Source of the DNA: Psychromonas arctica DSM 14288 | GTDB lineage: Bacteria; Pseudomonadota; Gammaproteobacteria; Enterobacterales; Psychromonadaceae | Length of the DNA: 64,000 bases | Direction: 5' to 3' | Assembly: GCF_000482725.1 (NCBI RefSeq) | Contig: NZ_KI519482.1 | Location: 1-64,000, forward strand | Shown here: one piece after another, positions 55,397-64,000 of the stretch | Position numbering within the stretch: the first letter of the stretch is position 1 | Layout of the letters: the number at the start of each line of letters is the position of its first letter | Notes under the pieces: generated by a model | What the model was told of the DNA's origin: nothing | What the model saw: only the letters and a program-made list of their open reading frames with translations | Databases searched by the model: none | Translations under genes and position numbers: made by a program

Positions 55397-57031
55397 ATGG
55401 AAAGGCTTAAAAATAAAATTACCCAAGCTGTTTTATTAAGTGTTGGCTTAACGTTGGCAAGTACTTCTTTTTCAACTTTTGCTGCGGATGTACCTGCCGG
55501 TACTCAGTTGGCTAAAGTACAGGAACTAGTACGTGGCAATGGCGCCGAAGTGGCTTCATTGGATCCACATAAAACTGAAGGTGTGCCTGAGTCACATGTT
55601 ATTCGCGATCTGTTAGAAGGGCTTGTCAATCAAGATTCAGAGGGAAATACTATTCCTGGTGTCGCCACGTCATGGGAAACGACCGATAACAAATTATTTA
55701 CGTTTCATTTACGCAAAGATGCTAAATGGTCAAATGGTGACCCTGTGACTGCTGAAGATTTTGTATATAGCTTTAAACGTGTCGTTGATCCTGTTACCGC
55801 TTCACCTTATGCATGGTATTTAGAAATGACCAATATGGTCAATGCCAAAGAAATTATCGAAGGGACAGCAGATAAAGAAACACTCGGTATAAAAGCGATT
55901 GACCCTTATACCTTGCAAGTGACGTTAACTACAGCGGTGCCTTATTTTGTTAAAATGATGGGGCATACTACGGTTAAGCCCGTACATAAAGCAAGCATTG
56001 AAAAATTTGGGGATAAATGGACTAAGCCGGAAAACTTTGTTGGTAATGGGGCATTCACTGTTGCCAATTGGGTTGTTAATGAACGTATTGAATTAGTACC
56101 AAATAACTACTATTGGGATAATGCGCATACGGTGTTAACTAAAGTGACATTTTTACCGATCGAAAACCAAGTAGCTGAAATGAATCGCTTTCTATCTGGT
56201 GAGATTGATATCACCTATGAGTTACCTAATGAACATTATAAACGTCTTGCAAAAGATCATGCGGAATCAGTATCGATTCCTGGTAATTTGTGTTCTTACT
56301 ATTATGGTTTTAATAATGCTAAAGCTCCTTTTAATGATGTGCGTGTTCGTAAAGCGCTTTCCTATGCGATTGATCGTAATGTGATCACCAAATTTTTACT
56401 TGGGCAGGGGCAAAAACCAGCTTATTTCTTAACGCCTGAAATTGTTGCTGGATTTCATCCGCAAATGCCTGCTTATGGAAAACTTACTCAAAAGCAACGT
56501 GTTCAAGAAGCAAAAGATCTGTTATCAGAAGCGGGATTTAACAAACAAAACCCACTTAAATTCACACTGCTATACAACACATCTGAAAACCATAAAAAAA
56601 TTGCTGCTGCGATTCAATCAATGTGGAAAAAATCATTGGGTGTAGATGTGCAGTTAGAAAATCAAGAATGGAAAACGTACCTTGATACTCGCCGCCAAGG
56701 TGATTTTGATGTGACTCGCGCTGGGTGGTGTGGTGATTACAATGAAGCATCATCATTTCTTTCTTTAATGCAGAGTAATAACAGCTCAAATGATCCTAAA
56801 TACAATAGTGCGGAGTACGATCAAATCATGAACAAAGCGCTATTATCTACAAATGACCAAGAACGTAATGCTTTATATGCTGAGGCGGAAGTTGTTTTAG
56901 CCAAAGATATGCCGATTGCACCTATTTATCAATATGTAAAAGCACGTTTAGTTAACCCTCATGTTGGTGGTTTCCCTACTAATAACGCTGAAGATAAGAT
57001 CTTTTCGAAAGACCTTTATATCAAACAGTAA
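55397..57031 (+). CDS. oppA: Oligopeptide-binding protein
   Basis: 544 residues from ATG at 55397 (GGAG nine bases upstream; a TTG three codons earlier is also in frame). A signal peptide ends at FAA-D (residue 29). The SBP_bac_5 fold shows LVRGNGAEVASLDPHKTEGV, FVYSFKRVVDPVTASPYAWY, VRVRKALSYAIDRNVI, WKTYLDTRRQGDFDVTRAGW and DMPIAPIYQYVKARLV. Peptide capture in the periplasm for OppBCDF. Confidence 0.96.
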   Translation: MERLKNKITQAVLLSVGLTLASTSFSTFAADVPAGTQLAKVQELVRGNGAEVASLDPHKTEGVPESHVIRDLLEGLVNQDSEGNTIPGVATSWETTDNKLFTFHLRKDAKWSNGDPVTAEDFVYSFKRVVDPVTASPYAWYLEMTNMVNAKEIIEGTADKETLGIKAIDPYTLQVTLTTAVPYFVKMMGHTTVKPVHKASIEKFGDKWTKPENFVGNGAFTVANWVVNERIELVPNNYYWDNAHTVLTKVTFLPIENQVAEMNRFLSGEIDITYELPNEHYKRLAKDHAESVSIPGNLCSYYYGFNNAKAPFNDVRVRKALSYAIDRNVITKFLLGQGQKPAYFLTPEIVAGFHPQMPAYGKLTQKQRVQEAKDLLSEAGFNKQNPLKFTLLYNTSENHKKIAAAIQSMWKKSLGVDVQLENQEWKTYLDTRRQGDFDVTRAGWCGDYNEASSFLSLMQSNNSSNDPKYNSAEYDQIMNKALLSTNDQERNALYAEAEVVLAKDMPIAPIYQYVKARLVNPHVGGFPTNNAEDKIFSKDLYIKQ

Positions 57032-57130
57032 ATTCATTAATTGCTAATACACATCAGTCGATATCACAGTACAGCATATCGTCTGATGTATTTATTAACC
57101 GTCATTTAATACACAGAAAAGAGTGCGTTT

Positions 57131-58051
57131 ATGTTTAAATTCATCGCTAAAAGAATTTTAGAAGCGATCCCTACACTGTTGGTGTTGATCACTATCTCTT
57201 TTTTCTTAATGCGCTTTGCACCGGGTAACCCTTTTTCTACGGAACGCCCATTACCTCCTGAAGTGATGGAAAACATTAATGCTAAATATGGATTAGATAA
57301 ATCTGTATTTGAGCAATATACGACCTACTTAACCAATGTGTTGCAAGGTGATTTCGGTCCTTCTTTTAAATATAAAGACTTTACTGTCAACGAATTAGTA
57401 GCCAGTGCGCTACCTGTTTCAGCAAAAGTTGGTGCGGCTGCTTTTGTTTTTACATTAATTATGGGGGTCGGAGTTGGGACGATAGCAGCGTTGAAGCAAA
57501 ATACCTGGATAGATTATACGATCATGTCAACGGCCATGATCGGTGTTGTGATGCCCTCATTTGTACTCGCACCTGCGCTAATTTATGTTTTTTCTATCTA
57601 TCTTGGTTGGTTTCCGGCGGGTGGTTGGTTAGATGGTTCTTTTCAATATATGTTTTTACCGGTGATCGGTATGTCCTTACTTTACGTGGCCACATTTGCT
57701 CGGATAACACGCGGCAGTATGATAGAAACCTTAAATAGTAACTTCATTCGCACCGCTAGAGCCAAAGGTTTGAGTTACACCTATATCGTACTTAAACATG
57801 CATTAAAACCTGCTATGTTACCTGTAGTTTCTTATATGGGACCTGCTTTTGTTGGCATTATTACCGGGTCAGTGGTGATAGAAACCATCTTTGGTTTACC
57901 GGGTATTGGTAAATTATTTGTTAATGCCGCGTTTAATCGTGATTACTCGTTAGTGATGGGCGTGACCATTTTAATTGGCTTTTTATTCATTATATTCAAT
58001 ACCGTTGTTGATATTTTACTCGCGGCGATTGATCCTAAAATTCGCTATTGA
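57131..58051 (+). CDS. oppB: Oligopeptide ABC permease B
   Basis: 306 residues. Six membrane segments; N-terminal FKFIAKRILEAIPTLLVLI and the coupling-helix region EAA-loop IRTARAKGLSYTYIVLKHALKPA. Forms the translocation pore with OppC. 99 bases after oppA, allowing differential expression. Confidence 0.97.
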   Translation: MFKFIAKRILEAIPTLLVLITISFFLMRFAPGNPFSTERPLPPEVMENINAKYGLDKSVFEQYTTYLTNVLQGDFGPSFKYKDFTVNELVASALPVSAKVGAAAFVFTLIMGVGVGTIAALKQNTWIDYTIMSTAMIGVVMPSFVLAPALIYVFSIYLGWFPAGGWLDGSFQYMFLPVIGMSLLYVATFARITRGSMIETLNSNFIRTARAKGLSYTYIVLKHALKPAMLPVVSYMGPAFVGIITGSVVIETIFGLPGIGKLFVNAAFNRDYSLVMGVTILIGFLFIIFNTVVDILLAAIDPKIRY

Positions 58052-58062
58052 TTGGGGAATAG

Positions 58063-58968
58063 ATGATGTTAACAAAAAAAGAAAATCTAGACGCGATCGA
58101 AAAATTCTCAGAAAACTTAGAGATTGAAGGGCGTAGTTTATGGAAAGATGCGCAAATTCGCTTTATGCGCAACAAAGCGGCCATGATCAGTTTAGTAATA
58201 TTAACAATAATGGTGTTAGCCGTTATCTTTTTACCTATGTTTGCGGAGTTTACTTACGACGACACCGATTGGTATGCCTTACATCAAGCTCCATCTGCCC
58301 TGCACCTTTTTGGTACCGATAGTTTAGGGCGAGACCTTTATGTCCGCACCTTAATCGGTGGTCGTATATCGCTAATGGTGGGAGTGTTAGGTGCCTTAGT
58401 TGCGGTTTTGATTGGGACGCTTTACGGTGCTACATCGGGTTATATCGGTGGCAGAACGGACCGCATTATGATGCGCATACTAGAGATTTTATATGCCGTA
58501 CCATTTATGTTTTTAGTGATTGTGTTGGTCACTTTTTTTGGCCGAAATATTGTCTTAATATTTGTCGCTATTGGTGCGATTGCTTGGTTGGATATGGCGC
58601 GCATTGTACGTGGACAAACATTAAGTTTGCGCAGTAAAGAGTTCATTGAAGCGGCGCATGTTAGTGGGGTTAGTAATTGGAAAATTATCACCCGTCATAT
58701 TGTGCCTAATGTATTAGGGATTGTGGCGGTGTACTCAACATTATTAATTCCTAGCATGATCTTAACGGAATCGTTTTTATCTTTTCTAGGTCTTGGCGTG
58801 CAAGAACCGATGACCAGTTGGGGCGCTTTGTTGCAAGAGGGGTCACAAACGATGGAAGTTGCAATTTGGCAGTTGATTTTCCCAGCCTGTTTTATGATCG
58901 TAACCTTATTTTGCTTTAATTATGTGGGTGATGGTTTACGTGATGCTTTAGACCCTAAAGACAGATAG
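58063..58968 (+). CDS. oppC: Oligopeptide ABC permease C
   Basis: 301 residues. A cytosolic N-terminal segment with GRSLWKDAQIRFMRNKAAM is followed by the OppC_N helix, then five more membrane segments. FGTDSLGRDLYVRTLIGGRISL and the EAA-type loop EAAHVSGVSNWKIITRHIVPN identify it. ATG at 58063 follows GGGGAATAG; a second ATG lies three bases on. Confidence 0.97.
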   Translation: MMLTKKENLDAIEKFSENLEIEGRSLWKDAQIRFMRNKAAMISLVILTIMVLAVIFLPMFAEFTYDDTDWYALHQAPSALHLFGTDSLGRDLYVRTLIGGRISLMVGVLGALVAVLIGTLYGATSGYIGGRTDRIMMRILEILYAVPFMFLVIVLVTFFGRNIVLIFVAIGAIAWLDMARIVRGQTLSLRSKEFIEAAHVSGVSNWKIITRHIVPNVLGIVAVYSTLLIPSMILTESFLSFLGLGVQEPMTSWGALLQEGSQTMEVAIWQLIFPACFMIVTLFCFNYVGDGLRDALDPKDR

Positions 58969-59054
58969 CGTTAAGTAATAACAAATAGGTACATGGACGG
59001 ATAGTAGTAAATGTTATCGGTTCACTCTACAAATAACTATTAGTGGACATAAAA

Positions 59055-60026
59055 ATGAGTTTATTAGATGTCAAAGACTTACGTGTTGAGTTTAGCACTC
59101 AAGATGGCATGGTCACTGCGGTAAACGATTTAAACTTCTCACTTGAACCTGGTGAAACCTTAGGTATTGTGGGCGAATCAGGTTCGGGCAAGTCGCAAAC
59201 AGTATTTGCAATTATGGGACTACTGGCGAAAAACGGGCTAATTAAAGGCAGTGCACAGTTTGAAGGTAAGGAGATTCTTAATTTACCTGAAGTGGCATTA
59301 AATAAAATCAGAGCAGAGCAAATTGCGATGATTTTCCAAGATCCAATGACTTCACTTAATCCTTATATGAGAGTCAGTGAGCAACTGATGGAGGTATTGA
59401 TTCTGCATAAAGGCATGAGTAAAAGTGATGCCTTTGAAGAATCAGTACGTATGTTAGAAGCGGTTAAAATCCCCGAAGCGAGAGCACGTATTAATATGTA
59501 TCCTCATGAGTTTTCAGGTGGAATGCGGCAGCGCGTCATGATTGCAATGGCATTATTATGTCGTCCCAAATTATTAATTGCCGATGAGCCCACGACTGCG
59601 CTGGATGTAACGGTACAGGCGCAAATAATGGATTTACTCAATGAGCTAAAAAAAGAGTTCAATACCGCTATCATTATGATCACACATGACCTTGGCGTTG
59701 TGGCTGGTAGTTGCGATAAAGTTTTGGTGATGTACGCGGGCCGCACCATGGAATATGGTGCTGTTGATGATATTTTTTATCGACCAAGCCATCCTTATAC
59801 AGAAGGATTGTTGAAAGCAATCCCGCGTTTAGACGCAGAGGATGGGGTGTTACCCACTATTCCAGGCAATCCACCTAATTTATTACGTTTACCTGTGGGG
59901 TGCCCGTATCAAGAGCGTTGCCACCGCGTGACTCAAGAGTGCATGCAGAAAGCACCGCCATTAATGACATTTGCAGGCGATCGACAACGTGCTTGCTTTT
60001 CTGATTGGGAGAGTTGGGCGAAATGA
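59055..60026 (+). CDS. oppD: Oligopeptide ABC ATPase D
   Basis: 323 residues from ATG at 59055; a GTG four codons earlier is possible. ABC ATPase with Walker [10 protein letters not shown], signature [15 protein letters not shown], Walker [13 protein letters not shown] and the C-terminal Opp/Dpp Cys-rich extension ([16 protein letters not shown]), which binds an iron-sulfur cluster in relatives. Its stop overlaps the oppF start as ATGA. Confidence 0.97.
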   Translation: MSLLDVKDLRVEFSTQDGMVTAVNDLNFSLEPGETLGIVGESGSGKSQTVFAIMGLLAKNGLIKGSAQFEGKEILNLPEVALNKIRAEQIAMIFQDPMTSLNPYMRVSEQLMEVLILHKGMSKSDAFEESVRMLEAVKIPEARARINMYPHEFSGGMRQRVMIAMALLCRPKLLIADEPTTALDVTVQAQIMDLLNELKKEFNTAIIMITHDLGVVAGSCDKVLVMYAGRTMEYGAVDDIFYRPSHPYTEGLLKAIPRLDAEDGVLPTIPGNPPNLLRLPVGCPYQERCHRVTQECMQKAPPLMTFAGDRQRACFSDWESWAK

Positions 60027-61021
60027 GCGAGCAAATAAAAATGGAAAAAAAACTGTTACTGGACGTTAATAACCTAAAAGTGCATTTCGATATTGCATCT
60101 AAATCCTTATGGCCTTGGGCTAATCCCGATAAATTAAAAGCCGTTGATGGTATTAATGTGCGTTTATTTGAAGGTGAAACCCTCGGCGTTGTAGGTGAGT
60201 CCGGTTGTGGAAAGTCAACATTTGCTCGTGCCATTATTGGTTTAGTCGAGGTGACCGAAGGGGAGGTGATGTGGTTAGGTCAAGATTTAACTAAAATGCA
60301 AGCAGTCCAGCGCCGTGAAACACGCAAAGACATTCAAATGATTTTCCAAGATCCATTAGCATCACTTAATCCGCGTATGAATATTGGTGATATTATTGCT
60401 GAACCATTGCAAACCTTTTATCCCAAGCTAAGTAAGCAAGAGGTAAAATTACAAGTTAAAGAGATGATGGATAAGGTAGGACTTCTGCCGAATTTGGTAA
60501 ATCGCTATCCACATGAATTTTCTGGCGGTCAATGTCAACGAATTGGTATAGCACGGGCACTTATACTCAAACCTAAAATGATTATTTGTGATGAGCCCGT
60601 CTCAGCATTGGATGTTTCCATTCAAGCACAAGTAGTGAATTTATTAAAAGAGTTACAACAAGAGTTAAGCTTGAGCTTAGTGTTTATTGCACATGATCTC
60701 TCAGTGGTAAAACATATTTCCGACCGAGTATTGGTGATGTATCTTGGTAATGAAGTAGAGTTGGCTGAATCTTCTGCTATATTTAAAAATCCTCAGCATC
60801 CTTATACTAAAGCATTGATGTCTGCTGTGCCCATTCCAGATCCTAAAATAGAACGCACTAAGGTGATCCAAATGTTAGAAGGGGATTTACCGTCGCCTAT
60901 ATCACCGCCTTCAGGATGTGTATTTCGAACGCGATGTCCGATTGCAACAGCGGCATGCAGTCTCGAGAAGCCTTTACTTAAAGGCTCCGCAATTCATTCC
61001 GTTGCTTGTATTCATGTCTAA
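60023..61021 (+). CDS. oppF: Oligopeptide ABC ATPase F
   Basis: 332 residues from ATG at 60023, overlapping the oppD stop. Walker [11 protein letters not shown]-loop [14 protein letters not shown], signature [15 protein letters not shown], Walker [13 protein letters not shown], and the C-terminal Cys motif [14 protein letters not shown]. Pairs with OppD to power peptide import. A terminator follows at once. Confidence 0.97.
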   Translation: MSEQIKMEKKLLLDVNNLKVHFDIASKSLWPWANPDKLKAVDGINVRLFEGETLGVVGESGCGKSTFARAIIGLVEVTEGEVMWLGQDLTKMQAVQRRETRKDIQMIFQDPLASLNPRMNIGDIIAEPLQTFYPKLSKQEVKLQVKEMMDKVGLLPNLVNRYPHEFSGGQCQRIGIARALILKPKMIICDEPVSALDVSIQAQVVNLLKELQQELSLSLVFIAHDLSVVKHISDRVLVMYLGNEVELAESSAIFKNPQHPYTKALMSAVPIPDPKIERTKVIQMLEGDLPSPISPPSGCVFRTRCPIATAACSLEKPLLKGSAIHSVACIHV

Positions 61022-61025
61022 TAAT

Positions 61026-61054
61026 AAAAAACCGAAGCAAGCTTCGGTTTTTTT
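61026..61054 (+). terminator. Rho-independent terminator of opp operon
   Basis: AAAAACCGAAGC / GCTTCGGTTTTTTT with an AA loop, five bases after the oppF stop. The stem could also work weakly for purN on the other strand. Confidence 0.93.
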
Positions 61055-61111
61055 ATAGATGGCAGGGGTATTAACGATTGCCACTATTAAAGTGATTAAC
61101 TATCTATTTAC

Positions 61112-61765
61112 TTAATCAGCAGCGTAACCAAATTGCTGTAGTTGTTTACCATCTAAATAAGCAAATTGATCTTGCATTTTTAAACGATCACCAACAAACC
61201 AAGAAGCAGCAAGTGCATATATTTGATGCTCTTGGGTCAATACGCGATCTGCTAGGTCCTGTGCAGTATCTTCAGCAAAAATAGGTACTTTTGCCTGTAA
61301 TACAGTAGGGCCACTGTCTAACTCTGGAGTCACAAAGTGTACCGTTGCGCCATGAGCTTCATCTCCTGCATCAATAGCACGTTGATGTGTATTGACACCT
61401 GGATATTTTGGCAACAAAGAAGGATGAATATTGAGCATCTTGCCCTGATATTGAATAACAAAATCAGACGTTAAAATACGCATAAATCCAGCAAGCAAAA
61501 TAAGATCAGGTTGTAATTGTTCTAATTCAGCTGCTAGTAGTGCGTCGTATTGCTCTCGCGATGCGACACCTTTACTAGCAACTAAGATAGCTGGAATGTT
61601 CGCTTCTCGAGCTCGCTCTAAACCATAAGCATCTGCTTTATTGCTGATCACAGCAACAATTTCGACTTGTTGATCGTTTATTTGCTGTTTATGTAACTTA
61701 TCCATGAGAGCTTGCAAGTTACTGCCGCTACCTGAAATAAGTACCACTATCTTTTTAGTCGCCAT
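61112..61765 (-). CDS. purN: Phosphoribosylglycinamide formyltransferase
   Basis: 217 residues. Motifs: VLISGSGSNLQALMD (substrate phosphate), LILLAGFMRILTSDFV, NIHPSLLPKYPGVNTH (with the catalytic Asn and His) and GATVHFVTPELDSGP (catalytic aspartate). Transfers formyl from 10-formyl-THF to GAR in purine synthesis. It follows purM by four bases. Confidence 0.97.
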   Translation of the reverse strand: MATKKIVVLISGSGSNLQALMDKLHKQQINDQQVEIVAVISNKADAYGLERAREANIPAILVASKGVASREQYDALLAAELEQLQPDLILLAGFMRILTSDFVIQYQGKMLNIHPSLLPKYPGVNTHQRAIDAGDEAHGATVHFVTPELDSGPTVLQAKVPIFAEDTAQDLADRVLTQEHQIYALAASWFVGDRLKMQDQFAYLDGKQLQQFGYAAD

Positions 61766-61769
61766 TGTA

Positions 61770-62810
61770 TTATTTAATCTCTACTTGAGATTCACCTTCA
61801 GCTGCATCTTCGATATGACCCAATACCCAAGCGTTTTCACCCTGTGCATTTAAGATCTCAACTGCTTTCTCTTTTTCTGCGTCAGGAACAACAATCATTA
61901 GGCCAACACCACAGTTGAACGTGCGGTACATCTCTTCTGTCTCAACGTTGCCATTTTCTTGTAACCAGTTGAAGATAGCAGGCCATTCCCAACTTTTACC
62001 GTCAACAACAGCTTTACTACCAGCTGGTAACACGCGTGGGATATTTTCCCAAAAACCACCACCTGTAATATGCGAGATAGCATGAACAGGGCAGTTCTTG
62101 ATCAACTCTAAGGTTGATTTCACGTAAATTTTAGTGGGTGTTAATAACGTATCGCCTAAAGTTGAGTCGCCAAATGGTGCACTGGTATCCGCTTTTGATA
62201 CTTCTAAAATTTTACGTACTAATGAATAACCATTTGAGTGAGGACCACTTGATGCTACAGCAATAAGTGCATCACCAGCAGCAACTTTAGTTCCGTCAAT
62301 CACTTCTGACTTTTCAACCACACCAACACAGAAACCAGCGATATCGTAGTCATCACCTTCATACATACCAGGCATTTCAGCAGTTTCACCACCGATTAAT
62401 GAACAGTTAGATTGTAAACAACCTTCGCCGATACCTGTTACAACGTCCGCTGCTACATCAACATCTAACTTGCCTGTTGCATAGTAGTCTAAGAAAAATA
62501 GTGGCTCAGCACCTTGAACGATTAAGTCATTTACACACATTGCAACAAGGTCAATACCGACAGTGTCATGTTTTTTAAGATCAATTGCTAAGCGCAATTT
62601 AGTGCCCACACCATCAGTACCTGCAACTAATAATGGCTCTTTATAACCCGTTGGTAGATGACATAAAGCGCCAAAACCACCTAGTCCGCCCATTACTTCA
62701 GGACGTTTAGTGCGTTTTGCTACACCTTTAATACGTTCAACTAATGCTGTGCCTGCGTCAATATCGACACCAGCGTCTTTATAGCTTAAAGAGTTTTTTT
62801 GGTTGCTCAC
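61770..62810 (-). CDS. purM: Phosphoribosylformylglycinamidine cyclo-ligase
   Basis: 346 residues from GTG at 62810. The GTG start is chosen because GGGGA lies upstream and the protein then begins [19 protein letters not shown], matching E. coli PurM length and sequence as recalled; the longer frame adds a 24-residue hydrophobic leader. Motifs: [39 protein letters not shown] and [14 protein letters not shown]-dependent ring closure to AIR. First gene of purMN. Confidence 0.96.
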   Translation of the reverse strand: MSNQKNSLSYKDAGVDIDAGTALVERIKGVAKRTKRPEVMGGLGGFGALCHLPTGYKEPLLVAGTDGVGTKLRLAIDLKKHDTVGIDLVAMCVNDLIVQGAEPLFFLDYYATGKLDVDVAADVVTGIGEGCLQSNCSLIGGETAEMPGMYEGDDYDIAGFCVGVVEKSEVIDGTKVAAGDALIAVASSGPHSNGYSLVRKILEVSKADTSAPFGDSTLGDTLLTPTKIYVKSTLELIKNCPVHAISHITGGGFWENIPRVLPAGSKAVVDGKSWEWPAIFNWLQENGNVETEEMYRTFNCGVGLMIVVPDAEKEKAVEILNAQGENAWVLGHIEDAAEGESQVEIK

Positions 62811-63085
62811 TTGTATTCCCCACAAAATAGAAGTTAAAAGCGATAATCGCTTTAGAAAGTTAAGGTAAAAAATTGTCGGCATTTTAACATCTATATGACA
62901 CGGGTCGAATTATTTCTGAAAAGAATTGTCTGTTTTGATGAAAGTTAGGCGGAAGTGCCCCTAAATTAAGGAAATATTGTTTAATATTTCTTCCTTTTTA
63001 CATATTTACTACCGGATACTTGCATTAGTAGAAGATCTGCTTATGATCCGTTACATAGTAATAAATGAAATGGTTGTATAAGTAG

Positions 63086-64000
63086 ATGAAAATGAATGTC
63101 TTGGTACGTTTCTGCGCAATAATAAGTATGCTGTTCTCAATGCCTAGTATGGCGTTACCTGAAATAAGCCCATACCAAGGTGTCGTCCCAGCACAAGATG
63201 CAACGGAAACACAATTAAGTGAACTAGCACTTAAGCAAGTATTAATAAAAGTGTCAGGTAATGTAAACATTAATAAGTTAGATGATAGTAAATTACTGAC
63301 TAAGCAGTTAGATGCTTTACTAGCCCAATTTGGTTATCAAGAGCTAAATAATAAACGTTTCTACTATGCCCTGTTTGATAAGCGAAAAATTAATAGTGCG
63401 TTGATAGCAATGCAACAACCTATCTGGGGGGATACTCGCCCTAAACCATTAATTTGGTTAGTAGATGAAAATAAACGTTTAACTTCTGAAGACATGATAA
63501 ACAGTCAGCAAGATGAAGCAGTAGCTAGCGGACTGCAACAGGCCCAATTAGAACGTGGAATTGATACACAATTTCCATTAATCGATTTAGATGATGCATT
63601 AGTTATCTCAGCCTCAGATATCAGTGGCCGTTTTTATCAAACCGTGGCGGATGCTTCTCAACGTTATGGTGCCGAGTATTTTGTAGTTGCTAATTTGAAC
63701 AAAGCAAACAATCAACAATGGCAATTAAGTTGGGAGTTAGTGCAGCATCTTGCTAAAAATAAGAATAATCAAGTCGTGATTAAGCAAACTAATAGTGGTG
63801 ATAAGGCCGTTGTTATGCAGGCGATGCTCAATCAAATTGCAGATTATTACGCGCAACGATTTGCTATTTTAGAAAATGAAGGCCAGAAAGCAACACAGGT
63901 TTTAAGTATTAATAATATTCATTCATTAGCGCATTTAATGCGTTTAAACGCATTGCTTGAAGAATTAAATGCAGTGGATACTTTTGAAGTTATTAATATT
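63086..64000 (+). CDS. DUF2066 family secreted protein (partial)
   Basis: An open frame of 305 codons from ATG at 63086 (a second ATG two codons later) to the window end. A signal peptide spans about 1-23 (VRFCAIISMLFSMPSMA). The rest fits the DUF2066 family: LSELALKQVLIKVSGN, NKRFYYALFDKRKINSALI, PLIWLVDENK and GAEYFVVANLNK. The function is unknown. Divergent from purM, which is the usual neighbour in related genomes as recalled. It continues past base 64000. Confidence 0.8.
   Translation, partial: MKMNVLVRFCAIISMLFSMPSMALPEISPYQGVVPAQDATETQLSELALKQVLIKVSGNVNINKLDDSKLLTKQLDALLAQFGYQELNNKRFYYALFDKRKINSALIAMQQPIWGDTRPKPLIWLVDENKRLTSEDMINSQQDEAVASGLQQAQLERGIDTQFPLIDLDDALVISASDISGRFYQTVADASQRYGAEYFVVANLNKANNQQWQLSWELVQHLAKNKNNQVVIKQTNSGDKAVVMQAMLNQIADYYAQRFAILENEGQKATQVLSINNIHSLAHLMRLNALLEELNAVDTFEVINI

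Noticed and set aside
1-64000. tRNA, rRNA or complete insertion sequence
   Set aside because: No cloverleaf, rRNA segment or transposase frame was recognised on either strand.

Overview
The window is AT-rich chromosomal DNA of a marine gammaproteobacterium. Gene content and gene order point to the Alteromonadales/Vibrionales side. The long-type dapD, the trpLEGD(CF)BA-yciB cluster, the SEC-C protein of the PBPRA1643 type, the DUF2333 and DUF2937 proteins and the MITE-like intergenic elements suggest a Psychromonas-like organism. That genus is an inference from memory of gene families; no search was run. No tRNA, rRNA, CRISPR array, prophage or intact insertion sequence was seen. Most of the window is core genome; the accessory material is small and mostly lies in the first 16 kb.

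Region 1-16 kb is loosely packed and the most idiosyncratic: a secreted TPR/DUF218 protein, small hypothetical proteins, a TTG-started S33 peptidase, LeuE, a surface lipoprotein, a ZIP metal transporter, grcA/ung with two perfect FNR-type boxes between them, a hemerythrin, one apparently intact and one frameshifted 2OG-Fe(II) oxygenase, a decayed gene fragment, and an unrecognised membrane/coiled-coil/winged-helix protein. Region 16-28 kb holds a peroxiredoxin, YqfB, exporters, the conserved rsmE-gshB-yqgE-ruvX cluster, an MTHFR-like protein beside a split ThrE-type exporter (yjjP/yjjB), a SEC-C protein, a DUF2333 protein and folA.

Region 28-38 kb is the envelope/vitamin operon lptD-surA-pdxA-rsmA-apaH (apaG is missing from its usual place), divergent from djlA and a DUF2937 gene, then a 265-bp MITE-like element and dapD. 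At 38-41 kb a two-gene unit encodes a membrane-anchored phosphate-binding-protein-like/OmpA fusion and an unknown partner. This pair is the best candidate in the window for an undescribed system. Region 41-49 kb is the tryptophan operon, with a leader peptide and attenuator readable directly from the sequence and a second Trp-containing micro-ORF between the attenuator and trpE. It is divergent from rnm-yciO-rluB, followed by galU.

Region 52-64 kb holds a repeat cluster, murQ divergent from an lrgAB pair, a complete oppABCDF oligopeptide importer, purMN, and the start of a DUF2066 gene that runs off the window. Many genes are tightly coupled by TAATG/TGATG/ATGA overlaps. Several start codons were moved inward or changed (GTG, TTG) on the basis of Shine-Dalgarno (SD) sites and recalled family lengths.
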